From positions 38,454 to 102,453 of the forward strand of contig NMRB01000603.1 in the NCBI GenBank assembly GCA_002633025.1: a stretch of DNA of 64,000 bases, read 5' to 3'. The position numbers and the translations under genes are program-made. Below the pieces are notes generated by a model. It ran no database searches and was not told the origin of the DNA. It was given only the letters and a program-made list of their open reading frames with translations. Positions 34,618-46,000 of the stretch are shown one piece after another; position 1 is the stretch's first letter, and the number at the start of each line of letters is the position of its first letter. Origin of the DNA: Notospermus geniculatus (lineage: Eukaryota; Nemertea; Pilidiophora; Heteronemertea; Lineidae).

Positions 34618-36913
34618 CAGGAGTCGGACGGATAAAGCAGCAGTTCACTGTAGTCGTAATCATGGGGTAGTTCGTTATAGCTGTATCGTTTACTTCCAGT
34701 GTGAGCCAACAGTTGCTCTTCAAAATGTTGAGGGTGTTGACTAAAACAAAGACTGAAAGGAGACAAGAATGAAACGAAACGCACAGTGTGGACGAATCGT
34801 CGCATTTTAAAAGCAATTCCTGTTCGGCAGGTGTGTGAAAAATGCCTATCACAATTAAGACCGATTACCCTGTGGCCACGCGACGGAGGTCGCGCGTAAA
34901 GCGACTGCAGCAGGGGCAATACCTCACATCGAAGTCGCGACGCAGTTACTTCCTGACGTTCGCGATCGTGATTACCTGCGCCGTCACCATTTGGATTTAT
35001 CTTACCCAGCATATAGGGGTAGAGAAAGGCAAACGTCGTAGACGACCGGACTTTGATTATGATTGGATATTGACAAACGATACTACAGGTATTGGGCGAA
35101 ATTTGGAGGAAATCCTGCCGAGACAACCTCAGCCATTCTGTAAAGGCATTTTCCAAGACGACCCACAGACAATGCGAGCAGCAGCGGCCTACATGAAAAG
35201 TCACCCGCGACACGGGCTGTCTGACGACTTGTACTACAAACTGCTTGAAAACTGTGATACGTTTATAAGGCAACGTGGATATATCATGAGACCTCTATCG
35301 GAGGAAGAGGAAAACTTTCCATTGGCTTACGACATTGTGATGTACGATAATGTTGAACAAACGGAACGGCTCTTGCGCGCCATCTATATGCCACAAAATT
35401 ATTACTGTATTCACGTGGACAAAAAGGCGAAAAGTTCGATCCACCAAGTCGTAAAGAAACTCGCTGGATGCTTTCCTAACGTTTTCATCGCATCGCAACT
35501 GGAACGTTTATTAGGCAACGTGGGTATATCATGAGACCTCTATCGGAGGAAGAGGAAAACTTTCCATTGGCTTACGACATTGTGATGTACGATAATGTTG
35601 AACAAACGGAACGGCTCTTGCGCGCCATCTATATGCCACAAAATTATTACTGTATTCACGTGGATAAAAAGGCGAAAAGTTCGATCCACCAAGTCGTAAA
35701 GAAACTCGCTGGATGCTTTCCTAACGTTTTCATCGCATCGCAACTGGTTTCCGTTCGATGGGGCACTATGAGCGTCTTACAAGCAGATCTCAATTGTATG
35801 GAGGACCTCATGAAATTTAAAAAATGGCGCTACTTTATCAATCTGACGGGACAGGAGATGCCTTTAAAGAGTAACAGGGAGTTGGTCAGGATACTGAAGG
35901 TCTATAATGGTGCAAATGAAATTGAAGCCGTCATGAATCGGTAAGGATAAAGTCACAGATATGGTGATAGTTCAGCTTTAAGGGCCGCGATATTGCCACT
36001 TTCTGCCGATAGCCGGCGCCACCGGCGGTGATTGCATCATTCTCCAATACCGTAGTCCCTGCCTTTCGCCCCAGTTTTGGAGAATATAGGCCTATGATTA
36101 CAATACAATGCATACGTCATGTACGTGGATACCCTAGGAACGAGTGCTCTACATGTACATGAGGCGAGGTTGCTAAGGGGTAGTTTAACAACATTGTCAA
36201 TAGAGGTCTCCCTTAACGCGGTTATGTTAAGTAGGGAAAGAACACAATGCCCCTTTACATATAAGGCCACATAAAATAATTAACTTTTGTGTCAACCTTA
36301 CAATTTTCTTGTTTTGGTCGAGTTTTTAGCCCTTCCTCACACTTTGCTTAAACCCAATTGGACCATTTTATATTCTCCAACAAACTATGAAATTAAAGTT
36401 CCACTGTATGCATGAGGCGTCAGTATCCATCCCCTGGCGGCAGCATCGGGAACCAATACGCAATAATGCCCTGGCAAACCTGAACAGTGAAAAGCTGTGG
36501 CTCAACCTGAGTTCAAGATAATCTTCATGGCCCAACGAGGTTGCCTGAAGACAGCTAAACATTTTTGCAGGCTATTTTTCATTTTCTTGCTGTAGGTTCA
36601 AAATGCGTTATGCATTTGTTCACACCAAAAGCGGAGTTAAAACCAATATTAAAAAAGGACCTCCTCCACATGACTTTCGGATGGCTCATGGTGCTGTTCA
36701 CGTGATCGCATCGCGAGATATTGTGGAGTTTGCCCTGCGTGACCGGAAGGCAAAGGATCTCAAGGAGTGGCTGGAGGACACATTCATTCCTGATGAACTT
36801 TTCTTTTCGTCGCTAAACTCAAGTCCCCATCTTCACGTGCCGGGTGCTTACACGGGTAAGAAAAGATTTTAGATTGGTTCTCGCTCTTACCATGCTTACC
36901 GCCGATTTGAGAA

Positions 36914-37204
36914 CAGGGCCGTAGCTAGCTTTTTTTCCCTAGGGGGGCATTTTAAGCAGACGAGCTCTACAGACGTGGGCAGCGCCGAAGGGGGTCGGTT
37001 TTGCGGGGGATCTGGGGGCCTCCCCAGAAAAATTTTGAAAATTAGAAGCTCTGAGATGCGATTTGAGGTCAATTTCCTGCACTCTGAGACACGAACAATA
37101 CTGATCTTTTATCCCATTTGATTTTGCTGGAATTTTTTTTTTGAACAATTGGTCTGGGGGGGGGGGGCATTTGCCCCCCTGTCCTTATGCTAGCTACGGG
37201 CCTG
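36914..37204. mobile_element. MITE with CAGGGCCGTAGCTAGC ends, GCNT-C intron 2
   Basis: Terminal inverted repeats CAGGGCCGTAGCTAGC and its near-complement (right end GCTAGCTACGGGCCTG), with G-rich inner ends. Absent from copies A and B. Confidence 0.85.
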
Positions 37205-37307
37205 GAGAACCGAACGGAAAGACGGAAAGCCAGCAGCCCCACCAGGCGATATCGCAAGGGATGTAATCGACACCGGATATTCTAGCCATCCACAGCAGAC
37301 TTATAAA

Positions 37308-37577
37308 AAAAAGTTAAAGTTTGGGTTTATAGTCTGATATCAACAACGGTAGAGGTGTCATCCGACTTTACACTTTAACCCCAGTCTGTGCTCGGATGAG
37401 CTGCCCATTCAGCGCTACGGCGAGCATTTCCGACCGGTACCCATTTATACACCTAGGTGGAGAGAGGCCAGTGAGGCAAGGAGACTTGCCGAAAGTCTCA
37501 CGCCTAGTGGGATTCGAACCCAGGATCCCCTGACCGCTAGTCGGAGACCCGAACCACTACACCACCGGGCTCCTATA
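37308..37577 (-). mobile_element. tRNA-derived SINE, family 1, GCNT-C intron 2
   Basis: On the minus strand: GGTGGTGTAGTGGTTCGGGT, B box GGTTCGAATCCC, and a body matching 5254-5522, ending before an A-rich tail. Confidence 0.88.
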
Positions 37578-37604
37578 GGCGGTATATCGGTTTTTGTAAT
37601 TAGC

Positions 37605-37818
37605 GAGGTTTCGCAAATCCGGCGAAACACGAAGTACGAAATACACTACTTCAATGTATTTCTTGAGATGGTTGGTACCACAAATGTCCCTGCTGCCATT
37701 GCGTGAGCAGGGGCATTTGTGGTACCAACCATCTCCAGAAATAAAGTAAGTCCTGGAAATGAAGTTGAATTTCATATTTTCGTACTTCGTGTTTCGTATC
37801 AGATTTGCGAAATCTCAC
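37605..37818. repeat. Fold-back repeat in GCNT-C intron 2
   Basis: Outer arms GAAACACGAAGTACGAAA and inner arms GAGATGGTTGGTACCACAAA with inverses. Confidence 0.8.
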
Positions 37819-40800
37819 TATCGGTCATACACCACAGTGAGGATGATGTTCTGCTGCGTATTAAATGCTGTATTGTTTATTTTGCAGGGCCGCCGGCGAA
37901 TAATGCCACACTCCGACCGCTGATCGTACGGTACAAACTGTGGAGCGGATTAAAGGACAAATGTTACGGCTACTGGCAGCGAGGCATTTGTATCTTCAGC
38001 ATTCACGATCTTCCCGACATGATCGCCAAACCCCATTTCTTCGTGAACAAATTTGTATTAAATTATGACCACCTTGGTCTTGACTGCCTCGAGGAATTGG
38101 TCTACAACAAAACCATCTTGTCAACTCGCTCTAATTTTAAATACAATGTAACATTTTATGAAAATTTAGATCATGTTAAACATCATGTTAGATTATAACC
38201 ATTGTTGTTTTAGAATTTGGTTATTAGGCCTACACTAAAGCGGGCAGCAGGCGAGGGGAGGGCTGGTCCGAAATTTGCTGCCCCCTTTTGGCAATACGCG
38301 CGGCTGACTGCTCCTATTTGTCTGGGGGAGTTGCCAGGGGAAAATTATCAGGGGCAACTGTCCGGGGGGGGGGGGGGNGGGGGTTGTGGAACTCGTCCAC
38401 TATGGAGATACCAAAATACATGTATAACAAAGGAGACACAGTGCACGTCATATTAAAATCATTTTATAATTGATTACATAATTCTGAGGTACATTGTATA
38501 CTTACAAGTAATGTACAAATGTATGTACAGTAGTAACACTGATTCCCAGTTACATAGCGTAGTCATGTCAAATTCATTTTGTACAGCCGTGTGTAATTTT
38601 AAGTAGACACCGGCACTCTATTAAAGCGAATCGAAAGCGAAAAAATTTGATTTAGAAATAGAATTTGAAAGGGAGTTATCAGCAAAAAATGTAAACAAAC
38701 TTCTCCAGAATGTCAACAAAGAAATTTTCGTGCATTTTGATTGGCTGAATTTTGTGTTTACAAACACCAGCCAAATGTAAACAAAATCCGCTATCGATTC
38801 GCTTTAAGTATAAAATTTCCCTTATCTTTTGTTTGGAACAATAGTTTAAGGGGAATTTTACACTTAAGATGTTTTATGCATATGGCCCCTGGTCCCTGGC
38901 TCCACTTAAGTATTTGCGGAGCGTTTCGAGGGCAGGGGACCAGTCACGCAGTTGTTTAGCTGTGTGAACACGAGGGCGCAAGGATCTTTGCGCGGCCCTG
39001 CGTCTTGTGGCTGGGCGTATAGGCCTATGGCTGCGCCAAATATCAAAACATTTTGATATTTACGATTCCGCCTGCGCCTAGGGACGCAAGCACTAAACGG
39101 CTTGCGACCTCAGGTGCACACAGAGATTTCTTGGGCCCTCTCGAAGAAACTTGCGGCTAAGATCGCGCAAGCACTATAAGCTCTGTCTGCACATACATGT
39201 AGCTTAAGGTAAACATCTTTTGTTCTGTTTAAACGAACCCTCCGACACAAAAAAAAATGTAATGGAAAAATATATTTCCATGCCTTTTTTGGCCCGCCGA
39301 TACAAACAAAACATGTAAATTGTGTGAAAAGTTAAAATTTACATCTTTTTTCTCCCTGCGATTGAAGATTTTGCCACCAACTTGTGTCCTGACAGGCGTA
39401 ATTTGCCGTGTATAGGCCTACATGGAAAACACTTACAGTGAATGCAAAAATATCGTATCATAGAAGAATAAATTTTACTTTAAAATCAAACTTTCTGTGT
39501 AATACTTGGGGCAAGGTCACTGATTTGGGCCACTTTTTCGGGAATTCACAGAGTATCAGTCGCATATTTAAAGGAGCACGGTATGGGATCTCTTACCGGT
39601 ATTTTGACTGCCGACATAGAGGGAGCCACCTAGCGGCAGCAATACGAACTACAGAAATCCATTAACAAAATGTAGGCCTACGTTGTAAATCGGATACATT
39701 CGCCGACAACGTAGTTATAATCCTGTGGTTGGAAAGTGGCGCAGTGGCACTGGTTGTCAAGAAAAAGTTGCAATACCGGGCTCCTTTAAGTCTAGGTCTC
39801 TCAAGTTGTTATTTTAATTTCAACAAGAAAATCACACAGTTCGCAAGCAGCTTTTGTACATAGTACATTTACTGACAAATTGAAAAAGAACCACTTATCA
39901 CAATAGAAAGCACATTGTACTCACAGTCATCTTTACACATTACATCAACAGTATCTTGTGATTTCACTAGAACGAAAACCTAAACAACAGCTATCATCAG
40001 AGCTAGAGTACCAGAGGAGAAAGTCCAAGGAAGGGAAATCCTCAATACAAGCCCATGCACTGTCAAGAGTTATGGCCAGGGATACCGTACCGACATAGGC
40101 CTACCGGTAATCCTTTATTAAAGCCTGCCGCACACTGGATCGGGCTATCTGCTGAGAAAAAATCATTCGAGAGCGTTTGCTCAGCAGATTGCTGGCGTGT
40201 TCGCGTAATTTCGGTGAGTTTTTTGCCTCGCGAGGCAGAAAGCTCGCGTGTGCGCGTATTTTTCGGTGAGCTATCTGCTGAGCAAACGGTCTCGAATAGC
40301 GCTCCAGTGTGCAGGAGGACAAAAGCACCAGGAAGGAGAAAGTCCTACTCTTCATTCCACATCCGACTGGCGTGATGTTTTTGGCCGATGCAACGGCGGG
40401 TCAAATAGCACCTGGACTTCGATTCCAGGAACTCTCTCCGCGTTCACCAGGAACGTCTGGTACACGTGTCTGTAACAATACCATGAAGGATATCATGATC
40501 ATCCATCCATTTTCAAAGTTCTAGGCACTACTCGGCCCGCCCTCCTTACATACATTTTTCAGTATCGTGCACAGCGCCCGGACCAGGAGGCGCAAGTTTT
40601 ATAGCCTATCAGCACGCTGCTTTCAGAACTCTTTGGCCCGGCGTTGGCAACGGATGTTCTTGTGCTATCATGGCTACGTGATCCGCTCTGCCAATGAAAA
40701 AGTGTCTCTAAACAGCTTGGTTACGGGTTGTTCGGTGTTCGGTGCTCTCTCATTGGTCGACTCTCTCAGCGCCATCTGTTGAGAAAACACGGCGAATTTT

Positions 40801-41222
40801 ACGATCTGTAGCAGTTGTGGAGAGCGGGTAAACCGAACTGGGGCGCGGTACTGGCCTACACATTAACTCAACTGCAAGGGAGATTACTTCTTGTACTGAA
40901 TGAGGCCTGACTATTTGAAAAGTGATGGATGTTCAGCGAATTCCTTCGTAGTTTTAAGCACACGACATAACAAACATCAACATTCAGAGGAAACTAGGCC
41001 TAACCATGCTAACTGACATGAGTCGGTGGGTCTGACGACAGACTGGCAAAGGAAGCGAATGGTCAACTTGGATGAGTTGAGGCGCCACGCCAGGTGAGTT
41101 TTTTCGACAAAAATAGGCTCTCTACAGGTAATTCAGCCGCAGAAAACTCGACAGTCGTTGAGTGCAAGTCCCATGCGGGATGAAACCAACAAGAGTGAAT
41201 TGTCCATTGCCGTCTTGCACAA

Positions 41223-41553
41223 CAGGGTCGGATCCAGGGTTGACAGGAGGGGGGGAGGGGCGTAGCTAGAGGGAGATGGTGAGCACTTAAAGCGCAAAGC
41301 CCCAAATGCTTTTAGATATGCATTTTCCTGGCATCTGACTGAGAGCAAAATACTCAAAANGACAGGAGGGGGGGGGGGGCGTAGCTAGAGGGAGATGGTG
41401 AGCACTTAAAGCGCAAAGCCCCAAATGCTTTTAGATATGCATTTTCCTGGCATCTAACTGAGAGCAAAATACTCAAAATTTTTTTTTTGCTAAAAAACCT
41501 TGCTCTGCCAAAAATAGGGTGGGGTGGGGCTACGCCCCCTGGATCAGACCCTG
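41223..41553. mobile_element. hAT-like MITE containing a suspect 121-bp duplication around a single N
   Basis: Ends CAGGGTCGGATCCAGGG and inverse. Inside, 41239-41359 and 41361-41480 are nearly identical (one substitution plus G-run length) on either side of N 41360. Confidence 0.8.
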
Positions 41554-42636
41554 CACAAGAAAACAATGTAGCCACCCTCTTGTAAAGTGGCGACAGGTGC
41601 GATAGAACCTCCTAATCAATGGCCCCGTCTTCCTGATGTCCCCCTGTATTGTTTGTCACAAGATTTACCGTTAGAGTCTTGGTCTCTCTAGAGTCAAAGA
41701 CAATGGTGCCGCTTAATCCGTAAATGTATTGTTGGGGGACATCACATATTGGGGACATTAGATTCTATTACACCTGCCATCTGTTGCGGCATTATGGGGG
41801 ATCGGTAAACTGATTCATAGATTAAGTAAAGCCTTTAAAACACCTCTGAAAGGTGGACCAACCCAAACTACTGAAAATTAAAATTCATCTTTCAGTCTAG
41901 TATGAAAATGAGTACCGGTAGCGTTTTACCTCCTTCTGGTTCACACTTATACCTCGAATGAATAAAGAACACACTTTCAGTGAATGAATATTTTATTACC
42001 TCATGATCATTAAATCGCTACGGATAGAGTGATGAGGGAGTAGGGTTGGCAGCTGAGTAGCGAGGTAAAGAGTTATGACTTGGTCCGACTCCCAAAAATA
42101 ATGTCCGCTGAAGTCCGGCCACATCTAACTTCGACTCAATGGAATGCCAAGTTAGGCGATTACTGTAGTTGGATTTTCCAGATCTTTAATCAAGTGCAAC
42201 TCTTGAATAACCGTTCGACAGCATGATCAGACTAGACTCTCTCCATTAAATTATTGTAATTGTTACGCAGGTCAAATGACTTAACTGAAAATCGGAAATT
42301 CATGTCTCATTTCCTGACTTCTGCATTCCATTTGGTCAAAGTTACACGGAGATGTGGTCGGACTTTACCTGGGGACTTTACACATGAGAAATTCACTGGA
42401 GAAAAAAAAATGGACAGAAGAAAAGTGCAAATCTCCTACAGCGCAATATTGCATCGGTGGGCTGCCTGGTTGAGTCACTCACTGTACACAGGAGATACAG
42501 TGACATACAACAGGTGCGGATCCAAGGGGGGGGGCGCATCCGGTGCGTGCCCCTTTTGGCCAACAAATAAATAACTGGATACACCAAGAAGAAACTAATT
42601 GGCGTGCCCAGAAAAAACCTTCACAGTCAAAGTGGC

Positions 42637-42810
42637 CAAGCGCGGATCCAGAGCTGGGCGCTCCCGGGTGCTCGCCCCCCCTTTGGCCAACAAATCTGTA
42701 AAATTGACCGTGAAATCCTGAAATTTGGAGCAATCATTGAAATTCACTGCAGATTTCAATGTTTCTAGCACACTGCGCCCCTTTTTTCCAAAATCATGGA
42801 TCCGCCCCTG
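42637..42810. mobile_element. hAT-like MITE, CGCGGATCCAG family
   Basis: The left end AAGCGCGGATCCAGAG and right end ATGGATCCGCCCCTG are inverted. A partial neighbour starts at 42511 with GGTGCGGATCCAAGG. Confidence 0.65.
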
Positions 42811-43071
42811 TACAACACACACTGACAGGTGATGTGTCAGTCTAGTTCCATAAAAGCAGTTGCAGTAACCACAATATTTGAATGTAGTTGTGACAGATTT
42901 ATACATGTGTGTAATTAACAATTAGCTCAAAAGTAGACAAGCTCGCTTATCTACATGTATTTTTGGCTAGATAAATTAACAATGCCTTAGCAATGCCTAA
43001 TCTGTCAAACATGCACTATTGAACACAAACTTTATATTCAAATGCCTTCAGTTGCCAGCAAAATATAACAT

Positions 43072-46000
43072 TCAGAGGAGCAAAATAATTTTACAGTTTT
43101 GCCACTGGCAGCATTCCATTTTTTTGACCTGAAAAAGCCATGGTTGCTGTCTTGAGCACAATACATTACCGGTAATTACCTACTTGTTAAACTATGTCTA
43201 AAATAGACCTAGCGTACTTTGTGCTTTCCACTTTGTATTTTGTCTATATCCTGAAAACAAAATTCGAGAAACATTAAGATTCACTGCAGGTTTTCGAAAC
43301 TCCGTATCACAAGATAAAAGAAATACTCTCATTCCAAGTACAAGGTCCATATTTATAAAGATACTTAAAGTCAAAGTGTGATATTTATCTTTTGTGTTGA
43401 ACAAAGGACAAGTGTTTTGTTGACTTCAGTAGTTTTATGAATATGGTCCCAGGGCCTATATTCATAAAACTACTGGGGCCGCATGCATTAAGGTGGAATT
43501 TAAGCTTATTCCAGGTATAACTTAATGTTATAACGTGAAGTTATACCTGGAATTAGCTTATTCCACCTTTATGCATAGGGGCCCTGGAGTCTATAAAAGT
43601 GTGACACTTATGCTTTGTTCAACACAAATAATAAATATCACACTTTGACTTAGGCATTTTTATGAATATTGACCCTGAAGAATAAAGTTTCTCATGGCAC
43701 TAGCACGCTTACCTCCTTCAGGAAATCCTCTAGTTGTTCGTATGCTCCATCTATATCATTATTCACTATTATCTTATCATATACACCTTTTACTTCGGCT
43801 GAAGAAGAGAGGGAACATTTGTTTAATTTCACCTGAACAAAGCCATAGAAGGAAAATACATAGCATTCTTTTGATGAAGAAATCAACAAGAGTTTCCTGA
43901 ACAACACTATTCTTTTGCTAATAAAGGGGCTGACAATACTATTCTTGAACAACACTATTTTTCAATGGTTAAATAAAAAGATTGATAAAGACTTTCTGAA
44001 CAATACATGTACTATTCTTTTTAAATAAACTGACAATGTTTCCTGAACAATACTGTTCTCTATAAATAACGAAACTGACAATGGTTTTCTGAACAATGAT
44101 ACTATTCTTGAGACTACTTGATCCTCTGAGAAGAGCTACTTTCCAAGAGTTTTTATTTTCTGCACGGAATATCGAACATTGATTACGGTAACTTACAATA
44201 TGCTAATTCAGCCTTGGCTATTGTGAGTCTTCTTTGGATGGCGTCCTCTGTGTCCGTCTGCCGTCCACGTAACCGCGTTTCCTAAAAGTCAAAATTGACA
44301 AAAAATACTGCAGTGAAGTAAAGTACACTGAACATGAATTCCTGTATCATCCAAATTCCTGTATCATCCGTCCTGCTGAGTGGAATGCCACTGAACTCAA
44401 TTTTGAATAAAAATACAGACAATATAATGAATATCAGCAGAAACAAGTTGTGCACAAAAGGTTAATGATAGTAAAGAAAATACCAAAATGAAAATAGTGC
44501 CTTAAAGACTTGAAGTCAACACTTTTGCAAAATGTAGGACAAACTACAAAGTTAAGTTTGATTTTTTTGTTTCTGTTTGCCTGATTTTTATGTTTTTTCT
44601 AAAATTTCAGCAATGGATACACTGAATTTGGCAACTTATAGAGAGCCTGTTTCACTCCAAATCTTGGTGAGGATCTCCCGACAGCACTCTTACCAGAACC
44701 TCCATGCTTGGAGCCTTGACAAAAATATATCTTGGATTAAGGTTGGTCTGTTTTATATTTTTTACTCCTTGCATTTCAATGTCTAATATACAAATGCGAC
44801 CCGTCTTGGCCACGTCTTCAACAGCCTTTTTACTGCAATGATAAAGAGACACACATAAAGAGAACACAGTAATTTGTGTGGCGGTCTGTCTAGAAAAACC
44901 CGTCAGAAGTTGCTGAATGATCAACAAGGGCTGTCAGATTGCCTGTGCATTGATACCAGGCCTGGCTACTGTTTACCTGTTACGTAGTAGGCCTACATGT
45001 TAGCTATTGAAATGTGCAGGTTCAGCAAGCCATTTAACACTTGCCTCAAATGCAACATCCGCTGGGTTTTCCTAGACCGCCATTTAAGTTGTCAAATTTT
45101 CTCAGTTGTTGCAGAATTCATGACCAGTCCAGCAAATTACCTCGTTCCATAGAGATTTCCTGAAAATTCAGCCGTCTCAATAAATTCATCATTGTCTATT
45201 GCCTTCTGCATGTCCTCCCTGCTACAGAAACAGTAATCAGTCCCATGAACTTCTCCTGGTCGTGGCTTTCTTGTTGTGTCTGAAAACACAAGATTTTATG
45301 ATCAAATATCTCTTAATCCATCTCCTTTAATTCAAAAGTTGACTATGGGCAAGAGGATCACTTTGATGATTAGCATAGTTTTTTGACGCAATTGTTAGTA
45401 TGATGACACAGCCCCCCCCACCATGTAATCAGTTGGAAAAATCCCTCTCAATTACACAAGACAAATATATTGCTCACCTCTCCAGATTCAGAAATAACTT
45501 TTAATTTGCACATTGCTACTTTTGGCCGGATGTGTAGCCATGTGTTGTCATGGCAACAGCCACACACTGGTACTTCATCTCCAATCTATCATTAATATGT
45601 CCCACTTCACTCTTGTGTAATTCGTGGTAGCAGTATCCAGTAACGTCACACAACTACGCCTTGTTTCTGCCACACAACTACGCCTCATTTCTGAATGTGA
45701 ACTGCCGGTTACTTATATTGAAGTTTGTGACTTGACCTTGCTTATTTCTGAACTTTGGCCAGTGCACAACTTCTGAAGATTTTTTCCCTCAAAGCTCGAA
45801 GCAAACAGGGGAGTTGCTGGCAAAATGACTTTTCTGGCTTCGGGTATGACTGAATCCGTCAAGTTCAACGAAAAATGTGTGGCGGTCTAGGAAAACCCAT
45901 CAGAAGTCGCTGAATGATCAACAAGGGTTGTCAGATTGCCTGTGCATTGATCTGCTACTGTTTGTACATGTTAGTAGATTTCAGCTGTTGAAATGTCTCA

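Larger units (their letters stand above)
32029..34841. other. GCNT-B to GCNT-C spacer
   Basis: The first 1.1 kb is homologous to the region after copy A. It is followed by the family 2 SINE remnant and a fold-back element. ORFs here are short and shared only as duplicated non-coding sequence. Confidence 0.6.
34842..38198 (+). pseudogene. GCNT-like copy C, exon 1 broken by a 245-bp internal duplication
   Basis: Third GT14 paralogue. The exon 1 region is 34842-35940, exon 2 is 36596-36855 (acceptor TAG, one codon shorter than copy B), exon 3 is 37888-38198. Segment 35259-35503 is repeated at 35504-35748. Since 245 is not a multiple of 3, the frame shifts and stops at 35534 after 230 residues. 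Everything else is intact: TM segment, the PDELFFSSLN segment and splice phases. The two copies of the segment differ at three or so bases, as two alleles would, so unmerged haplotypes are a strong alternative to a true pseudogene. Exon 3 has diverged most from A and B (SGLKDKCYGYW versus KGADQCNGYW). Confidence 0.8.
19650..39520. repeat. Tandem segmental duplication with three GCNT units
   Basis: Large, near-identical blocks recur: 19650-21000 with 25320-27180; 21730-22800 with 28370-29425 and 34670-35980; 23710-25200 with 31670-33120; downstream blocks near 33440-33620 recur at 38260-38310 and 39360-39510. The first exons are spaced 6606 and 6318 bp apart. Confidence 0.9.
38199..43071. other. 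Intergenic region between GCNT-C and GUK1
   Basis: End of the duplicated block (to about 39520), an element-like inverted repeat at 40125-40320 (CCGCACACTGGATCG type), and MITEs at 41223-41553, about 41600-41780 and 42637-42810. One ambiguous base is at 38378 in a G run. No coding exon is supported. Confidence 0.55.

Noticed and set aside
40055-40375. 106-codon frame as a gene
   Set aside because: Overlaps an inverted repeat with CCGCACACTGGATCG-type ends; no family resemblance and no splice context.
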